From: Sulfuricurvum sp.
GTDB lineage: Bacteria; Campylobacterota; Campylobacteria; Campylobacterales; Sulfurimonadaceae
Reading direction: 5' to 3'
NCBI RefSeq assembly: GCF_028681615.1
Contig: NZ_JAQUHV010000006.1
Location: forward strand, 1 to 64,000
DNA length: 64,000 bases
In this document: positions 44,306-52,893 of the stretch, one piece after another
Position numbering within the stretch: position 1 is the first letter of the stretch
Layout: each line of letters opens with the position of its first letter
The notes under the pieces: model-generated
Told to the model about the DNA's origin: nothing
Database searches by the model: none
Seen by the model: only the letters and a program-made list of their open reading frames with translations
Program-made: the position numbers and the translations under genes

Positions 44306-45634
44306 TCACCCCTTTTTGATCTGTTGATGCGCACCGCGGTCAGGGCTAACCCATCTGGCTCGGCCTTTTGTACCGAATAGCACTTTCGGAAGAGCGGTGA
44401 CCGCCGTAAACAGATTCAGCAGCCAAAAGGCAAACGGATACCAAACCATCCAAAAATAATTTTTTCCCAAACCTTGATCATAATGGCCGTCCAGCCATTT
44501 ACTTACACCGAACTGTACCAAACAAGCACCGATTAAAATAGCACTACTGTCGTCTGGTAAAATAGGTGATTGTTGAGGCATTAAATAGGTGATAGGAACC
44601 AATAGGCTAATAAACCAGACCAAAAACACCAATACCATACTATACGCCCACAACGTGCTTAGTATTAGCTCTACCATGAGTCCCCAGAGATGCGTTTGTT
44701 TAGGCATAAATAAAACTTTGAAGTTTTTAAGCATAACTTGTACACCGCCCATAGCCCAACGTAGACGCTGTTTCCATAATCCTTTCAAGGTTTCTGGCAT
44801 CAAAATCCAAACTAAAGCACGAGGTTCAAACCGTACATCCCACCCGTTACGTTGTAGTTTCCAGGTTATATCGATATCTTCGGTTAGCATATCCGGACTC
44901 CAATAGCCTACCTCATGAACGGCAGCTTTTCTAAAGCCTGTAATAACCCCTGATACGGTAAAAATACGTCCGAAACTGCGTTGTGCACGCTTGATCATCC
45001 CGACGATGGAAGAAAATTCACCCACCTGGATTTTTCCCAATAACGTCGTGCGATTGCGAATTCTCGGATTACCCGTTACGGCGGCAACTTCCGGATATCT
45101 GATAAAGTGCTTAATCATCCAATAGGCACAATGTTTATCAATCAAGGCATCGCCGTCAATCCCTATCAAATATTCATATTTTGCCAACAGTGCACCGGCT
45201 TGCAGTCCTAATGCTTTCCCTTGATTTTCGGCCAAATTAACGACTTTTAATTTTGGATTTGTTTTCGCCAAATCGAGTAGGATCTCTAGAGTATTGTCTT
45301 TACTGCCATCATTGATCGCGATAACTTCAAACTCCGGATAGTCGATATTCAGAGCGTACGAAATCGTTTCGACAGCATTTTCCCCTTCATTGTAACATGG
45401 GATCAATATGCTGACTCCAGGCCAACTTTCATTGGCTCTAAGTGGAGGAATACTGTATTTGGAATAGGGTCGTTCATTTTTAAAATAAAAAAAGATAGCC
45501 CCTACTATCCATAAACTGGACATAAAAAGTGGATAATAAAAGACATACCCCAGCACTGTGTGCCATAGTAAATGTAAGAATATTGTTAGTGTCATCAAAA
45601 ATAAATCCTTCTTAGTTGTTTGGTGCCATTTCAA
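44306..45634 (-). CDS. pgaC: Poly-beta-1,6-N-acetylglucosamine synthase PgaC
   Basis: 442 aa processive family 2 glycosyltransferase. Membrane helices at about 10-50 and, in the C-terminal half, at 310-345 and 380-420. Active-site motifs: IPCYNEGENA, NDGSKDNT, the DxD in GIDGDALID, MLTEDIDITW, and QRLRWAMGG (the QxxRW motif). It polymerises UDP-GlcNAc and moves the chain across the inner membrane. Overlaps pgaB by 23 bases. Confidence 0.95.
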   Translation of the reverse strand: MKWHQTTKKDLFLMTLTIFLHLLWHTVLGYVFYYPLFMSSLWIVGAIFFYFKNERPYSKYSIPPLRANESWPGVSILIPCYNEGENAVETISYALNIDYPEFEVIAINDGSKDNTLEILLDLAKTNPKLKVVNLAENQGKALGLQAGALLAKYEYLIGIDGDALIDKHCAYWMIKHFIRYPEVAAVTGNPRIRNRTTLLGKIQVGEFSSIVGMIKRAQRSFGRIFTVSGVITGFRKAAVHEVGYWSPDMLTEDIDITWKLQRNGWDVRFEPRALVWILMPETLKGLWKQRLRWAMGGVQVMLKNFKVLFMPKQTHLWGLMVELILSTLWAYSMVLVFLVWFISLLVPITYLMPQQSPILPDDSSAILIGACLVQFGVSKWLDGHYDQGLGKNYFWMVWYPFAFWLLNLFTAVTALPKVLFGTKGRARWVSPDRGAHQQIKKG

Positions 45635-47657
45635 ATGAAGTTAACGAATGCATACGTATCGGTTTTTGTGCAAAATCTGCTCTTATCTTATCGGCATCCG
45701 GATTGTTAGTGAACACATTGTCTGGATAATAGGCAATATGATGAACACCCAAGCCGTATAAATATCCTATAGTATCGTGCAATTCTCGAGGTGAAATTGG
45801 CTCATTATCTTTTCGCCAATTGACCGTTTGCAATTCCATTACGGTACGTTCCATTCCACACTGCACTTGTTTGACATTTTTAACGATACTGTCATAAAAC
45901 TCTTTTTCATTATCGGCTTGCTCCATATATGGCATCGCCATAATAGCGGTATAGTCGTATTTTTTGATGGATTGAGCCAAACTTTGTGCGTACCATTCCT
46001 GTGCGTCTTTGTGCAATGCAACTTGGGCATAGAGATTACGCGCCGCTTTGAGCCCCGGTTGTTCATTTCTGACTATTTGTGCCAATTCCATGGCAAAATC
46101 ATCTAAATAGTCGGTTTTGAGTTGAGTCCATTTTTCAAATTGTTTTCTATCCGCTCGGATTGCGCTGACACTGTCTGACAATCCCCATTTTTTATATTGC
46201 TTATGAGCAAACTGACTGTCGTCTTCAAAATCTGACAAAGTGACGTCATCATGAAATAAGATACCGTCAATATAGGTTGATTTTGCCAAATCTTCATAAA
46301 TCTCTTTGATGACCTTTCGAGCTTTAGGAGAAAAAGGGGACAATCTCGGATACCCCATGTTGAGATGGGTCGGATCCACCTGCAATGTTACTACCGTATC
46401 GTTGACCGCCGGATTGTTTTTCGGCAATTCCCATGCAATCATCGGCATCCAGGCGTAAATACGTTTGACCTGTGTTCGTGTAGCAATTTGCCAAGCAACC
46501 CGATTGAATAGATCGGCACGCATCGGAATATTACGATTTGGAAAATAGACATAGTCTGCAGCACCGTTGGCGTCAGGATCGGCAAAAGCCTGCAAATAAA
46601 CTGTATTAATACCCAAATTTTTGATCCGGTCGAGCAAGGCTCCCAAATTCTTTTCCCGTTGGGCAGGATCCGGATCATAGATGTAATCCAGATCGATATG
46701 GGCAGCTTTTGTCGTACGGTCATCATCCGCCAAATTCGCATTTCGCGATAGCATATTGTGCTCTAAATCTTTAAGGGTCATCTTCCCCTCAACCAAGATA
46801 CGTCGAAGTCCCCACAATGGTGTAATACGTGTATTACTGCCATCATCCAATGTTAATCCGATAGGCATTCCTAATTTTTCGGCAATTTTGCGCGCCTCAA
46901 TATTGTAATGCCCATACGGCCAAACCATGACTCGCGGCTTTTGCCCCGTATATTGTTCTAAATAAATGTTGTTTTCCAACAAGTCATTATAGACACGCTT
47001 TTGATAGCTTTTTTCGTCTTCGTAGGTTTTTGTATCCTTAAACCATAGGCGAGTCGTAATCGCCGGTTCCATATTTCCCTGCGGATTTCCTTGCAGCCCT
47101 TCGTGAAACTGATAACTATGGCTGGCTACCTCTGCCAGGCCGCTGTGTATCATTGCTCTAATCTCTTTTTGGCTTAAAAATTTGTCACGTGCAATTGTTT
47201 TACCGCTGAAATCTACTGTTTTTTTGCCGTTGAGCCAACTGCCGACCAATGCGATTACGAAAGGGATTTTGTGCTTTTTCAAAATAGGGTAGGCATTATC
47301 ATAAACGGATTGATAACCGTCATCAAAGGTAATTAAAACCGCTTTGTTAGGGAGCGCTTTTCCATATTTGCGATAATTGATAATATCGTCGATGTTGACA
47401 AAATGATAACCGTTTTCGATCAACCAATTCATTTGCTGATCAAAATTGGATGGAGGTACTGCATATGTCGAATCTAATGTTTCACTTTTGTCCGCAATTT
47501 CATGATAACTGAGGATTGTAAACTCGTTGACATTTTGATCTCTACTGCATATATTAGGCAGTTCGTTTGCTATAACAAAACTGTGCGCAATACCTATTAA
47601 AAGCAAAAGTATTTTTACTATTGTTGATTTAACCATGATTTGGATGCTTTCTTTCAT
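45612..47657 (-). CDS. pgaB: PNAG deacetylase / hydrolase PgaB
   Basis: 681 aa. Signal sequence, then a polysaccharide deacetylase domain (about 45-300) with LSYHEIADKS, ITFDDGYQSVYD and ASHSYQFHEG supplying the metal and catalytic residues, then the PgaB-specific glycoside hydrolase domain (about 315-660; HIDLDYIYDPDPAQ, GILFHDDVTLSDFE). It partly deacetylates the polymer and trims it in the periplasm. There is no lipobox, unlike E. coli PgaB. First gene of pgaBCD; pgaA, the outer-membrane exporter, is not next to it. A second start at ATG 47636 is possible. Confidence 0.94.
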   Translation of the reverse strand: MKESIQIMVKSTIVKILLLLIGIAHSFVIANELPNICSRDQNVNEFTILSYHEIADKSETLDSTYAVPPSNFDQQMNWLIENGYHFVNIDDIINYRKYGKALPNKAVLITFDDGYQSVYDNAYPILKKHKIPFVIALVGSWLNGKKTVDFSGKTIARDKFLSQKEIRAMIHSGLAEVASHSYQFHEGLQGNPQGNMEPAITTRLWFKDTKTYEDEKSYQKRVYNDLLENNIYLEQYTGQKPRVMVWPYGHYNIEARKIAEKLGMPIGLTLDDGSNTRITPLWGLRRILVEGKMTLKDLEHNMLSRNANLADDDRTTKAAHIDLDYIYDPDPAQREKNLGALLDRIKNLGINTVYLQAFADPDANGAADYVYFPNRNIPMRADLFNRVAWQIATRTQVKRIYAWMPMIAWELPKNNPAVNDTVVTLQVDPTHLNMGYPRLSPFSPKARKVIKEIYEDLAKSTYIDGILFHDDVTLSDFEDDSQFAHKQYKKWGLSDSVSAIRADRKQFEKWTQLKTDYLDDFAMELAQIVRNEQPGLKAARNLYAQVALHKDAQEWYAQSLAQSIKKYDYTAIMAMPYMEQADNEKEFYDSIVKNVKQVQCGMERTVMELQTVNWRKDNEPISPRELHDTIGYLYGLGVHHIAYYPDNVFTNNPDADKIRADFAQKPIRMHSLTSFEMAPNN

Positions 47658-47796
47658 TGTATTCTAATACTCAACTGTAGAATCATATTACGAATCTACA
47701 TTTCTGTATACTAATAGTATAACCACTCAAGTGTGAAGTTAGTGTGATTTTTCGCTTGGATCTTTATCAGATAGGGCTGTTGTTTTTAAAAGTACG

Positions 47797-47828
47797 GCTA
47801 TTTCACCGCTATTTACATTCTATATACT
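47797..47828 (+). promoter_or_regulatory. Island promoter 1 (porin 47915)
   Basis: GCTATTT-CACC-GCTATTT-N8-TATACT. One of seven copies of the same arrangement found in this window: two 7-base direct repeats with an 11-bp period, 8 bases before a -10 element. Confidence 0.85.
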
Positions 47829-47914
47829 TTCCGGAAGATTCGAATTGTATTAATAATAACTATACACATAGATATTGTTTTTATAATAAAAATCAATAGT
47901 TATAAGGAGTTGAT

Positions 47915-49189
47915 ATGAAAAAAGCAGTAGGAATCAGCCTAGTTGCAGCAGTATTGCTGGGAGTAAACGCATTTGCGATCGAAAATGTAAAAGTAAACGG
48001 TGACGCAAAACTGTACTACTATACGGATGATAAGAATTCGGGTGATCTTTTTAGTAAAACGAATAGTGCGGCAGATACCGCTCTTCGTCTTGGTGTGACC
48101 GGAGACCTTGCGAAATCTATTTCTTTCGGTGTGACAGGGTATGCGATAAGCACCCTTGGACTTGAAAACAATCTTGTAAGCAAAGCATGGTCAAGCGGCC
48201 ACACCGTTACCAATCCTGCCCGTCCGAATGTTGCTGACGAAGCATGGTTAGGTGAAGCGTGGATTGCCGGAACATATGGTAAAACCACTCTTAAAGCCGG
48301 GCGAATGCTGCTCGATTCCCCGCTTTCATTTAGTGAAACGTGGTCTATTGCTCCGAATACCTATGAGGCTGTTGTTCTTATCAATCAAGACATTCCGGAT
48401 ACAACCGTAGTCGGTGTATATGCAGGACATAGTAATGGTGTAAATTCGGTAGGGTATACAGACGGTTCTCTTCCTACGCCAAATAATACATCAGGTAATG
48501 GACTGGATGGTGTTTTGGGTGACGGCGCTAAATTCGGTGTTCATGGAGCGAATGGAGCGAATGTAGCCGGTATTATCAATAACTCGTTCAAACCGCTCAC
48601 TGCACAAGCATGGTACTGGAATGCTGTTAGCGCTGCGGATGCTTTCTGGCTCCAAGCAGATGTTGATTTCGAAGGTTTAAAATTGGGTGCAGAATATGCA
48701 GAAATTAGCCCAAAAGGCGAATATGCGGGTGTCCATGATTCTCAAGCCTATGCATTGAAAGTAGGGTATGAAGGGATCGAAAATCTAAAACTCTCTGCTG
48801 CCTATTCCGACGTAGATAAAAACAGTGTCTTTAAAGTTGCCAACCTTGCGACCAATAATACCGTTGCCGCACAATCGAAATTGTATACGGAAGCATTTTG
48901 GAACTATGGATATGTTGGGGCTCCTAATGCGAAAACCGTGAATGTAACGGCTGAATATACTGCATCTATTGCGAAATTCGGTGCATATTACACCAATGTC
49001 AATAATGCTTATTTCGCTACTCTCGCTACACCGCGTGTCGGAGTTGATATGCAGGAGATTGCATTGAGTGCTACAAAATCTTTCGGGGCATTGGACACTA
49101 CTGTGGCATACGTCTCTACGGATGCGGATGATCAGAATAACGGTTCACAATCCAATTCTCTTCAAGTCTATTTGACTTTTAACTTCTAA
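47915..49189 (+). CDS. Opr-family outer-membrane porin
   Basis: 424 aa, signal peptide (MKKAVGISLVAAVLLGVNAFA), then beta-barrel strands. EAWIAGTYGKTTLKAGRMLLDSP, then APNTYEAVVL is the signature of Campylobacterota Opr/OprD-like porins, and the end LQVYLTFNF is a typical barrel C-terminus. It is transcribed from a GCTATTT-type promoter, so it belongs to the PQQ alcohol dehydrogenase regulon; I infer uptake of the alcohol, a metal complex or a small acid. Related in family, but not closely, to 49458-50645. Confidence 0.9.
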   Translation: MKKAVGISLVAAVLLGVNAFAIENVKVNGDAKLYYYTDDKNSGDLFSKTNSAADTALRLGVTGDLAKSISFGVTGYAISTLGLENNLVSKAWSSGHTVTNPARPNVADEAWLGEAWIAGTYGKTTLKAGRMLLDSPLSFSETWSIAPNTYEAVVLINQDIPDTTVVGVYAGHSNGVNSVGYTDGSLPTPNNTSGNGLDGVLGDGAKFGVHGANGANVAGIINNSFKPLTAQAWYWNAVSAADAFWLQADVDFEGLKLGAEYAEISPKGEYAGVHDSQAYALKVGYEGIENLKLSAAYSDVDKNSVFKVANLATNNTVAAQSKLYTEAFWNYGYVGAPNAKTVNVTAEYTASIAKFGAYYTNVNNAYFATLATPRVGVDMQEIALSATKSFGALDTTVAYVSTDADDQNNGSQSNSLQVYLTFNF

Positions 49190-49205
49190 TTATCGTTAGA
49201 TAGCT

Positions 49206-49236
49206 TTCATCCTTACGGGGATGAATCCTCCTTTTT
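49206..49236 (+). terminator. Terminator after first porin
   Basis: Perfect 7-bp stem TTCATCC/GGATGAA, then TCCTCCTTTTT. Confidence 0.75.
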
Positions 49237-49300
49237 ATGAAAAGTTTTGAACCTGTAGTGGAGTTTCGTCGACGTCAATAAGGTGATGATAATAAAAAGG

Positions 49301-49340
49301 GGAGAAAGTCCGGATGCCTTCGGGTATCCCGTCTTTCTTC
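49301..49340 (+). ncRNA. Long UUCG-capped hairpin between the porins
   Basis: GGAGAAAG-TCC-GGATGCC-TTCG-GGTATCC-CGT-CTTTCTTC. The inner stem is 7 bp with a TTCG tetraloop and the outer stem 8 bp, with a 3x3 internal loop that itself has one C-G pair. No T tract follows, so it is not a simple terminator. It lies after the first porin's terminator and before the second porin's promoter. It could be a small RNA or part of a read-through mRNA element; the function is unknown. Confidence 0.5.
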
Positions 49341-49391
49341 AGTATCAATGCATGGTAATAAAAAATATACAGCGAGTTCCACCATTAGACG

Positions 49392-49423
49392 GCTATTTCA
49401 GAGCTATTTTCATTCTATATACT
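49392..49423 (+). promoter_or_regulatory. Island promoter 2 (porin 49458)
   Basis: GCTATTT-CAGA-GCTATTT-N8-TATACT, 35 bases before the ATG. From the first repeat through the -10 it is nearly identical to promoter 1 (47797-47828). Confidence 0.85.
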
Positions 49424-49457
49424 ATCTTAAAATATACACCCTGTTGGGAAAATTTAC

Positions 49458-50645
49458 ATGAAAAAAACAGTTGTATTGAGTTTTGCTGCACTAGCGGTAT
49501 TACATGCTTCAAGTACAGATGATGTATTGGAAGATGGAACAATTAGCGGAGAGATCCGAAGCGCATACATTAGTCAAAATAATAAAGTGGATACCGATAC
49601 CTACGGAACCTCAATCGGAGGTATTTTGAAATATGAAACGGCTCCTAGGAATGACATAAAACTCGGTGCAGGAGTATATATGTCCCAAAAACTTCCTTTC
49701 GCAACCGGAGATTTTGATGAGGGAAAAGCAAATCCTGATTTATTCGGTAATCATACCCATTCCTATGCCTATATCGGTGAAGCTTATATGGATTACGCTG
49801 TCGATGGTGTGTCCGTACGTATCGGTCGTCAATTAATCGATACTCCGTTTGCAGAGGAGGAAGATATTAGAATGCATCCCAATACGTTTGAAGCGGCGAT
49901 TGCAACTTATAAAGGGATTGAGGACATGACGTTTGTCGGTGGGTATATTTCACGGTGGGCTGGTTATGACTCCGGAGACGATATCTCAAAATTCAAGAAA
50001 CTGGCTCCAGGAAGTAACGGAGCGATCATGATTGGAATGAGCAACGAAAGCTTGGATGATCTGGAACTGAGCGGATGGTATTATGGAATTGATAAACTGA
50101 GTGATATTTTCTATGGGGATGCGACGTATACTTTAGAATTCGCTGAAGCGGGCAGTCTGGAACTGATTGGGCAATTGGGACGGTTTAATGCCCAAAACAA
50201 CAGCAACGCCGAGGGAAATATTTATGGGATTGGAGCCAATTTGAATATCGGTATTCTGACCCTCGGTGCAGAGTATAACAAAGCTTCAAACCCTTCAGGC
50301 AAACACATCATCAGCGGTTTCGGAAACGGTCCATATGTTGTAGATACCGAAGAAGTGAATCTGGATGATTTCGAGGATGTAAACGTCTATCAGTTCAATG
50401 CAGAGTTGGAAATGGAAGGGTTGGGAACGCTTACCGCCAGCTACTCAAACTTTAAAAGTGCTCCACAACATCTGGAAGTAGACGAAATCAATCTAATTGC
50501 ACTGTATAAGATTACCGACGCGGTTGGAGCGGAAATAAATTACGTTATCGTAAACGATAAAAATAAAAACACTGCCAATAACGGCATAGAGAATTATGAC
50601 GGCGGCTATGACCGCCTTATGATTCGTTTGAAATATACATTTTAA
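49458..50645 (+). CDS. Opr-family outer-membrane porin
   Basis: 395 aa, signal peptide (MKKTVVLSFAALAVLHASS), barrel strands, the family motif AYMDYAVDGVSVRIGRQLID, then MHPNTFEAAIATYKG, and a terminal LMIRLKYTF. Same family as 47915-49189 with a clearly different sequence and a longer acidic loop near VDTEEVNLDDFEDVN. Co-regulated through promoter 2. No TonB-dependent (LutH-like) receptor is present in the window, so the two porins may be the outer-membrane route of the system. Confidence 0.9.
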   Translation: MKKTVVLSFAALAVLHASSTDDVLEDGTISGEIRSAYISQNNKVDTDTYGTSIGGILKYETAPRNDIKLGAGVYMSQKLPFATGDFDEGKANPDLFGNHTHSYAYIGEAYMDYAVDGVSVRIGRQLIDTPFAEEEDIRMHPNTFEAAIATYKGIEDMTFVGGYISRWAGYDSGDDISKFKKLAPGSNGAIMIGMSNESLDDLELSGWYYGIDKLSDIFYGDATYTLEFAEAGSLELIGQLGRFNAQNNSNAEGNIYGIGANLNIGILTLGAEYNKASNPSGKHIISGFGNGPYVVDTEEVNLDDFEDVNVYQFNAELEMEGLGTLTASYSNFKSAPQHLEVDEINLIALYKITDAVGAEINYVIVNDKNKNTANNGIENYDGGYDRLMIRLKYTF

Positions 50646-50665
50646 GTATCTGCCGGAGAAGAACG

Positions 50666-50688
50666 GACAGGCTGTTTTGGCAGTTGTC
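50666..50688. terminator. Stem-loop between convergent porin and SoxYZ-like genes
   Basis: GACAGGCTG and CAGTTGTC pair with one bulge around a TTTTGG loop. It lies between the two convergent stop codons. T tracts are poor, so the call is weak. Confidence 0.35.
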
Positions 50689-50690
50689 GG

Positions 50691-51443
50691 TTACTCTGCG
50701 AATTTTGTCTGAATGTGATACTCGTTTGCGTCCGTATCTTCCATATCGATCGTGTAATTGCCGTTTCCGAAGGATGTATACAGAGTTAAGACCGGATTTT
50801 GGCTGATGGCCGAGGTCATATCCATACTGCCGATCAGCTCTTTGTTGCTATAGAGATTAAGATGTTTGATGTAGAAAGGGGCGGTGCCGAACATCAGACC
50901 GGTTTCCATCGGGTGATAAATAGAGAAGTTGATCGCATAGGAATCGTCTTGGCGTACCGTATGGCTTTTTGATTTCCCCTGAAGAAGGGCAAATTTTTTA
51001 TTGTCTTCGGGAGAAGCCGACGCACATCCGCCTCCCGGGCTTTTGATGTTTTTGCTTCCGATATGCCAGAGCCCTTTATCGTCTTGGACAAGGACTCGGA
51101 TCGGTGTCTCCTGTGCGACACGGATGTTAAATGAAAAGATCGGTTTGAGTCGTAATACGTCGACATCCATGATTTCGGGAATATAATTAAGATCGGCAAA
51201 TACAACCATTCGCTTCGGATTTTTGATTTTGGAAGCATCGATAGAGACCGGGACTTGGGAAGGGTTATCGGCAAACTTCGGGACAGTGATCGTGATGTTT
51301 TCATCATCAAAAAAATAGGTTTGGGTATGAAGCGTATCATGGACAAGGTCGTCAAAGGTGGGCGAATAAATCGGATTCTGTGCTAGTGTGCTTGCGCTCA
51401 GCAGAAGAAAAAGCAGGGCATATTTACGGAAGAGAGTAGCCAT
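50691..51443 (-). CDS. Quinoprotein dehydrogenase-associated SoxYZ-like carrier
   Basis: 250 aa, signal peptide (to about 21). A SoxY-like domain (about 25-150) ends in SPGGGCASAS, where Cys140 stands for the swinging-arm cysteine of SoxY (GGCGG), followed by a SoxZ-like beta-sandwich (160-250; MFGTAPFYIKHLNLYSNKE). SoxY and SoxZ are fused into one chain. Such fused carriers occur next to PQQ dehydrogenases, where their cargo is unknown. Third gene of the minus operon with PedF-like cytochrome and XoxJ. The metallohydrolase often found with this carrier is not in the window. Confidence 0.85.
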   Translation of the reverse strand: MATLFRKYALLFLLLSASTLAQNPIYSPTFDDLVHDTLHTQTYFFDDENITITVPKFADNPSQVPVSIDASKIKNPKRMVVFADLNYIPEIMDVDVLRLKPIFSFNIRVAQETPIRVLVQDDKGLWHIGSKNIKSPGGGCASASPEDNKKFALLQGKSKSHTVRQDDSYAINFSIYHPMETGLMFGTAPFYIKHLNLYSNKELIGSMDMTSAISQNPVLTLYTSFGNGNYTIDMEDTDANEYHIQTKFAE

Positions 51444-51453
51444 TTTGTTTCCT

Positions 51454-52323
51454 TTAAGGGCTGATCGAGATGGGTATATTGTATGTCACATGATACTGAT
51501 CGAATATACTCTTCAACGTGTTGTCTTGATAGAGTTGTGAAATTACACCGTCAATGTGGTTGCTTAATTCGTGAGCATCCATCCGAACAGCGATACCGAG
51601 ATCCCATTTGGATTTTATCCCTAATATTTCCTTGGTCATAAAATATTTGTCTTGATTTTTTTCATAGTCAAGCAAAAATTCAAGTTGTGATTGTAATCCG
51701 GCAATAGCATCGATTTTTCCGTCTTGAAAATCTTTGACGGCATCTTGGAATCTGGCATAGCGTTTGACATTTTTGCGCAATAATCCTCCGTTATGCATCG
51801 AGAGGTATTTGTCAGGAAGTGTGTCTAATTCTACACCGACGGTGTTGTAGGCAAATATTCCCATCGTATTGATCGACGGTATTGTCTCTTTATGAGTTAC
51901 GATAACCCATCTTTCCGAATGATAAGGTGATTTGATGACCACCATATCGGTTCTGAGCGCACCCGTACTGACATCGGTTTCACGCATGTAATTGTAGTCA
52001 TAGGGAATTCTCATCATGACATCTGCGCGGGTTTTATGGACAGGATTTCCTTTCCATACGACATTTCTAAGATCACCGTCCATATCCTCGCCCGCATCGG
52101 TGAAGTACCATTTGGGTTTGACATTGAGAGATTCGGCGATACGTTTGCCGATCTCAATATCGATTCCCTTGGCTTCACCGTTGCTGTCTATATACGAATA
52201 CGGGGGAAAATCATTGTATACGGCAATGACGATCTCTCCAGCGGCTTGTATATCCTCAATACTCCGTGCATGAGAGCAAAGAGAGAGGAAAAAGATACTG
52301 ATGATGATCGTTAGAAACTTCAT
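51454..52323 (-). CDS. xoxJ: XoxJ/MoxJ-type periplasmic binding protein
   Basis: 289 aa with signal peptide (to about 19). Solute-binding fold of the amino-acid type: IVIAVYNDFPPYSYIDSNGE, KGIDIEIGKRIAESLNV, and the quinoprotein-associated ADVMMRIPYDYNYMRE. These proteins accompany lanthanide methanol/ethanol dehydrogenases and are thought to help activate the enzyme rather than to import a nutrient; no cognate permease is next to it. Two bases downstream of the cytochrome gene. Confidence 0.85.
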   Translation of the reverse strand: MKFLTIIISIFFLSLCSHARSIEDIQAAGEIVIAVYNDFPPYSYIDSNGEAKGIDIEIGKRIAESLNVKPKWYFTDAGEDMDGDLRNVVWKGNPVHKTRADVMMRIPYDYNYMRETDVSTGALRTDMVVIKSPYHSERWVIVTHKETIPSINTMGIFAYNTVGVELDTLPDKYLSMHNGGLLRKNVKRYARFQDAVKDFQDGKIDAIAGLQSQLEFLLDYEKNQDKYFMTKEILGIKSKWDLGIAVRMDAHELSNHIDGVISQLYQDNTLKSIFDQYHVTYNIPISISP

Positions 52324-52325
52324 TG

Positions 52326-52739
52326 TTAATGGTCGATTTTAACAGAAAATAAATATGAGCGGATTGCCCACATACCCTCTTGGCTGATGACTCCTTCAAA
52401 TGGAGGCATATACACATTACCGTTACGTACCGCACCTCCGCGGATACGCTCCATAAACCATGCGTCTCCTTCTACTCCCGGATCAAGATAACGAAGATCC
52501 GGGGCAACACCGCCTGATACTACTTCCAATCCGTGACAACGGGCACAGTTTTCAGCATACGCATGTTTTCCGATCTCAATAGCTGTCTCATTTCCGACAT
52601 ACGGATTGGACTCCAACCAAGCTTTTCCCAGCGGTGCCAGCCCTTTGGTATCTACCGGCTGAGGTGTGACGTTTCCGTGACTAAATACTAGTGTTGCCGA
52701 TAGCAATGCTACCGCTCCAAGTGTATGCAATTTCTTCAT
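52326..52739 (-). CDS. pedF: Cytochrome c-550 PedF-like
   Basis: 137 aa from ATG 52739 (AGGAG ribosome site just upstream; TTG 52745 is the alternative). Signal peptide (to about 20), then SHGNVTPQPVDTKGLAPLG, haem site CARCH at 65-69, GGVAPDLRYLD and a probable axial Met111 (VYMPPF). The pattern is that of PedF, the electron acceptor of PQQ-dependent ethanol dehydrogenases. First gene of a minus-strand operon with xoxJ and the SoxYZ-like gene, under promoter 3. It is the only cytochrome c in the island. Confidence 0.9.
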   Translation of the reverse strand: MKKLHTLGAVALLSATLVFSHGNVTPQPVDTKGLAPLGKAWLESNPYVGNETAIEIGKHAYAENCARCHGLEVVSGGVAPDLRYLDPGVEGDAWFMERIRGGAVRNGNVYMPPFEGVISQEGMWAIRSYLFSVKIDH

Positions 52740-52771
52740 ACTCAACTCCTTTTTTCGTTTGTGATTTGGAA

Positions 52772-52803
52772 ATTATAGAGTATGAAAATAGCCTGATAAT
52801 AGC
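52772..52803 (-). promoter_or_regulatory. Island promoter 3 (pedF-xoxJ-SoxYZ operon)
   Basis: On the minus strand: GCTATTA-TCAG-GCTATTT-N8-TATAAT. Divergent from promoter 4, which starts 21 bases away. Confidence 0.85.
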
Positions 52804-52824
52804 GGTTAAAAGGAAATTTTTAAC

Positions 52825-52856
52825 GCTATTTTCAAGCTATATATGTGTATTAGAAT
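52825..52856 (+). promoter_or_regulatory. Island promoter 4 (ABC operon 52894-55709)
   Basis: GCTATTT-TCAA-GCTATAT-N8-TAGAAT. The -10 lies downstream of the ATG at 52843, which therefore cannot be the start; transcription should begin near 52863. Confidence 0.8.
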
Positions 52857-52893
52857 ACATCGGAATATGAGTTTAAATCAGGAGAATTTATCG

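Noticed and set aside
49283-49522. 79-aa open frame covering the hairpin, promoter 2 and the porin start
   Set aside because: It runs across a promoter with a clear -10 and into the signal peptide of the porin in another frame.
52843-52893. Longer N-terminus for the NitT/TauT-like binding protein
   Set aside because: The ATG at 52843 is upstream of the predicted -10 and would spoil the signal peptide; ATG 52894 has an AGGAG site.
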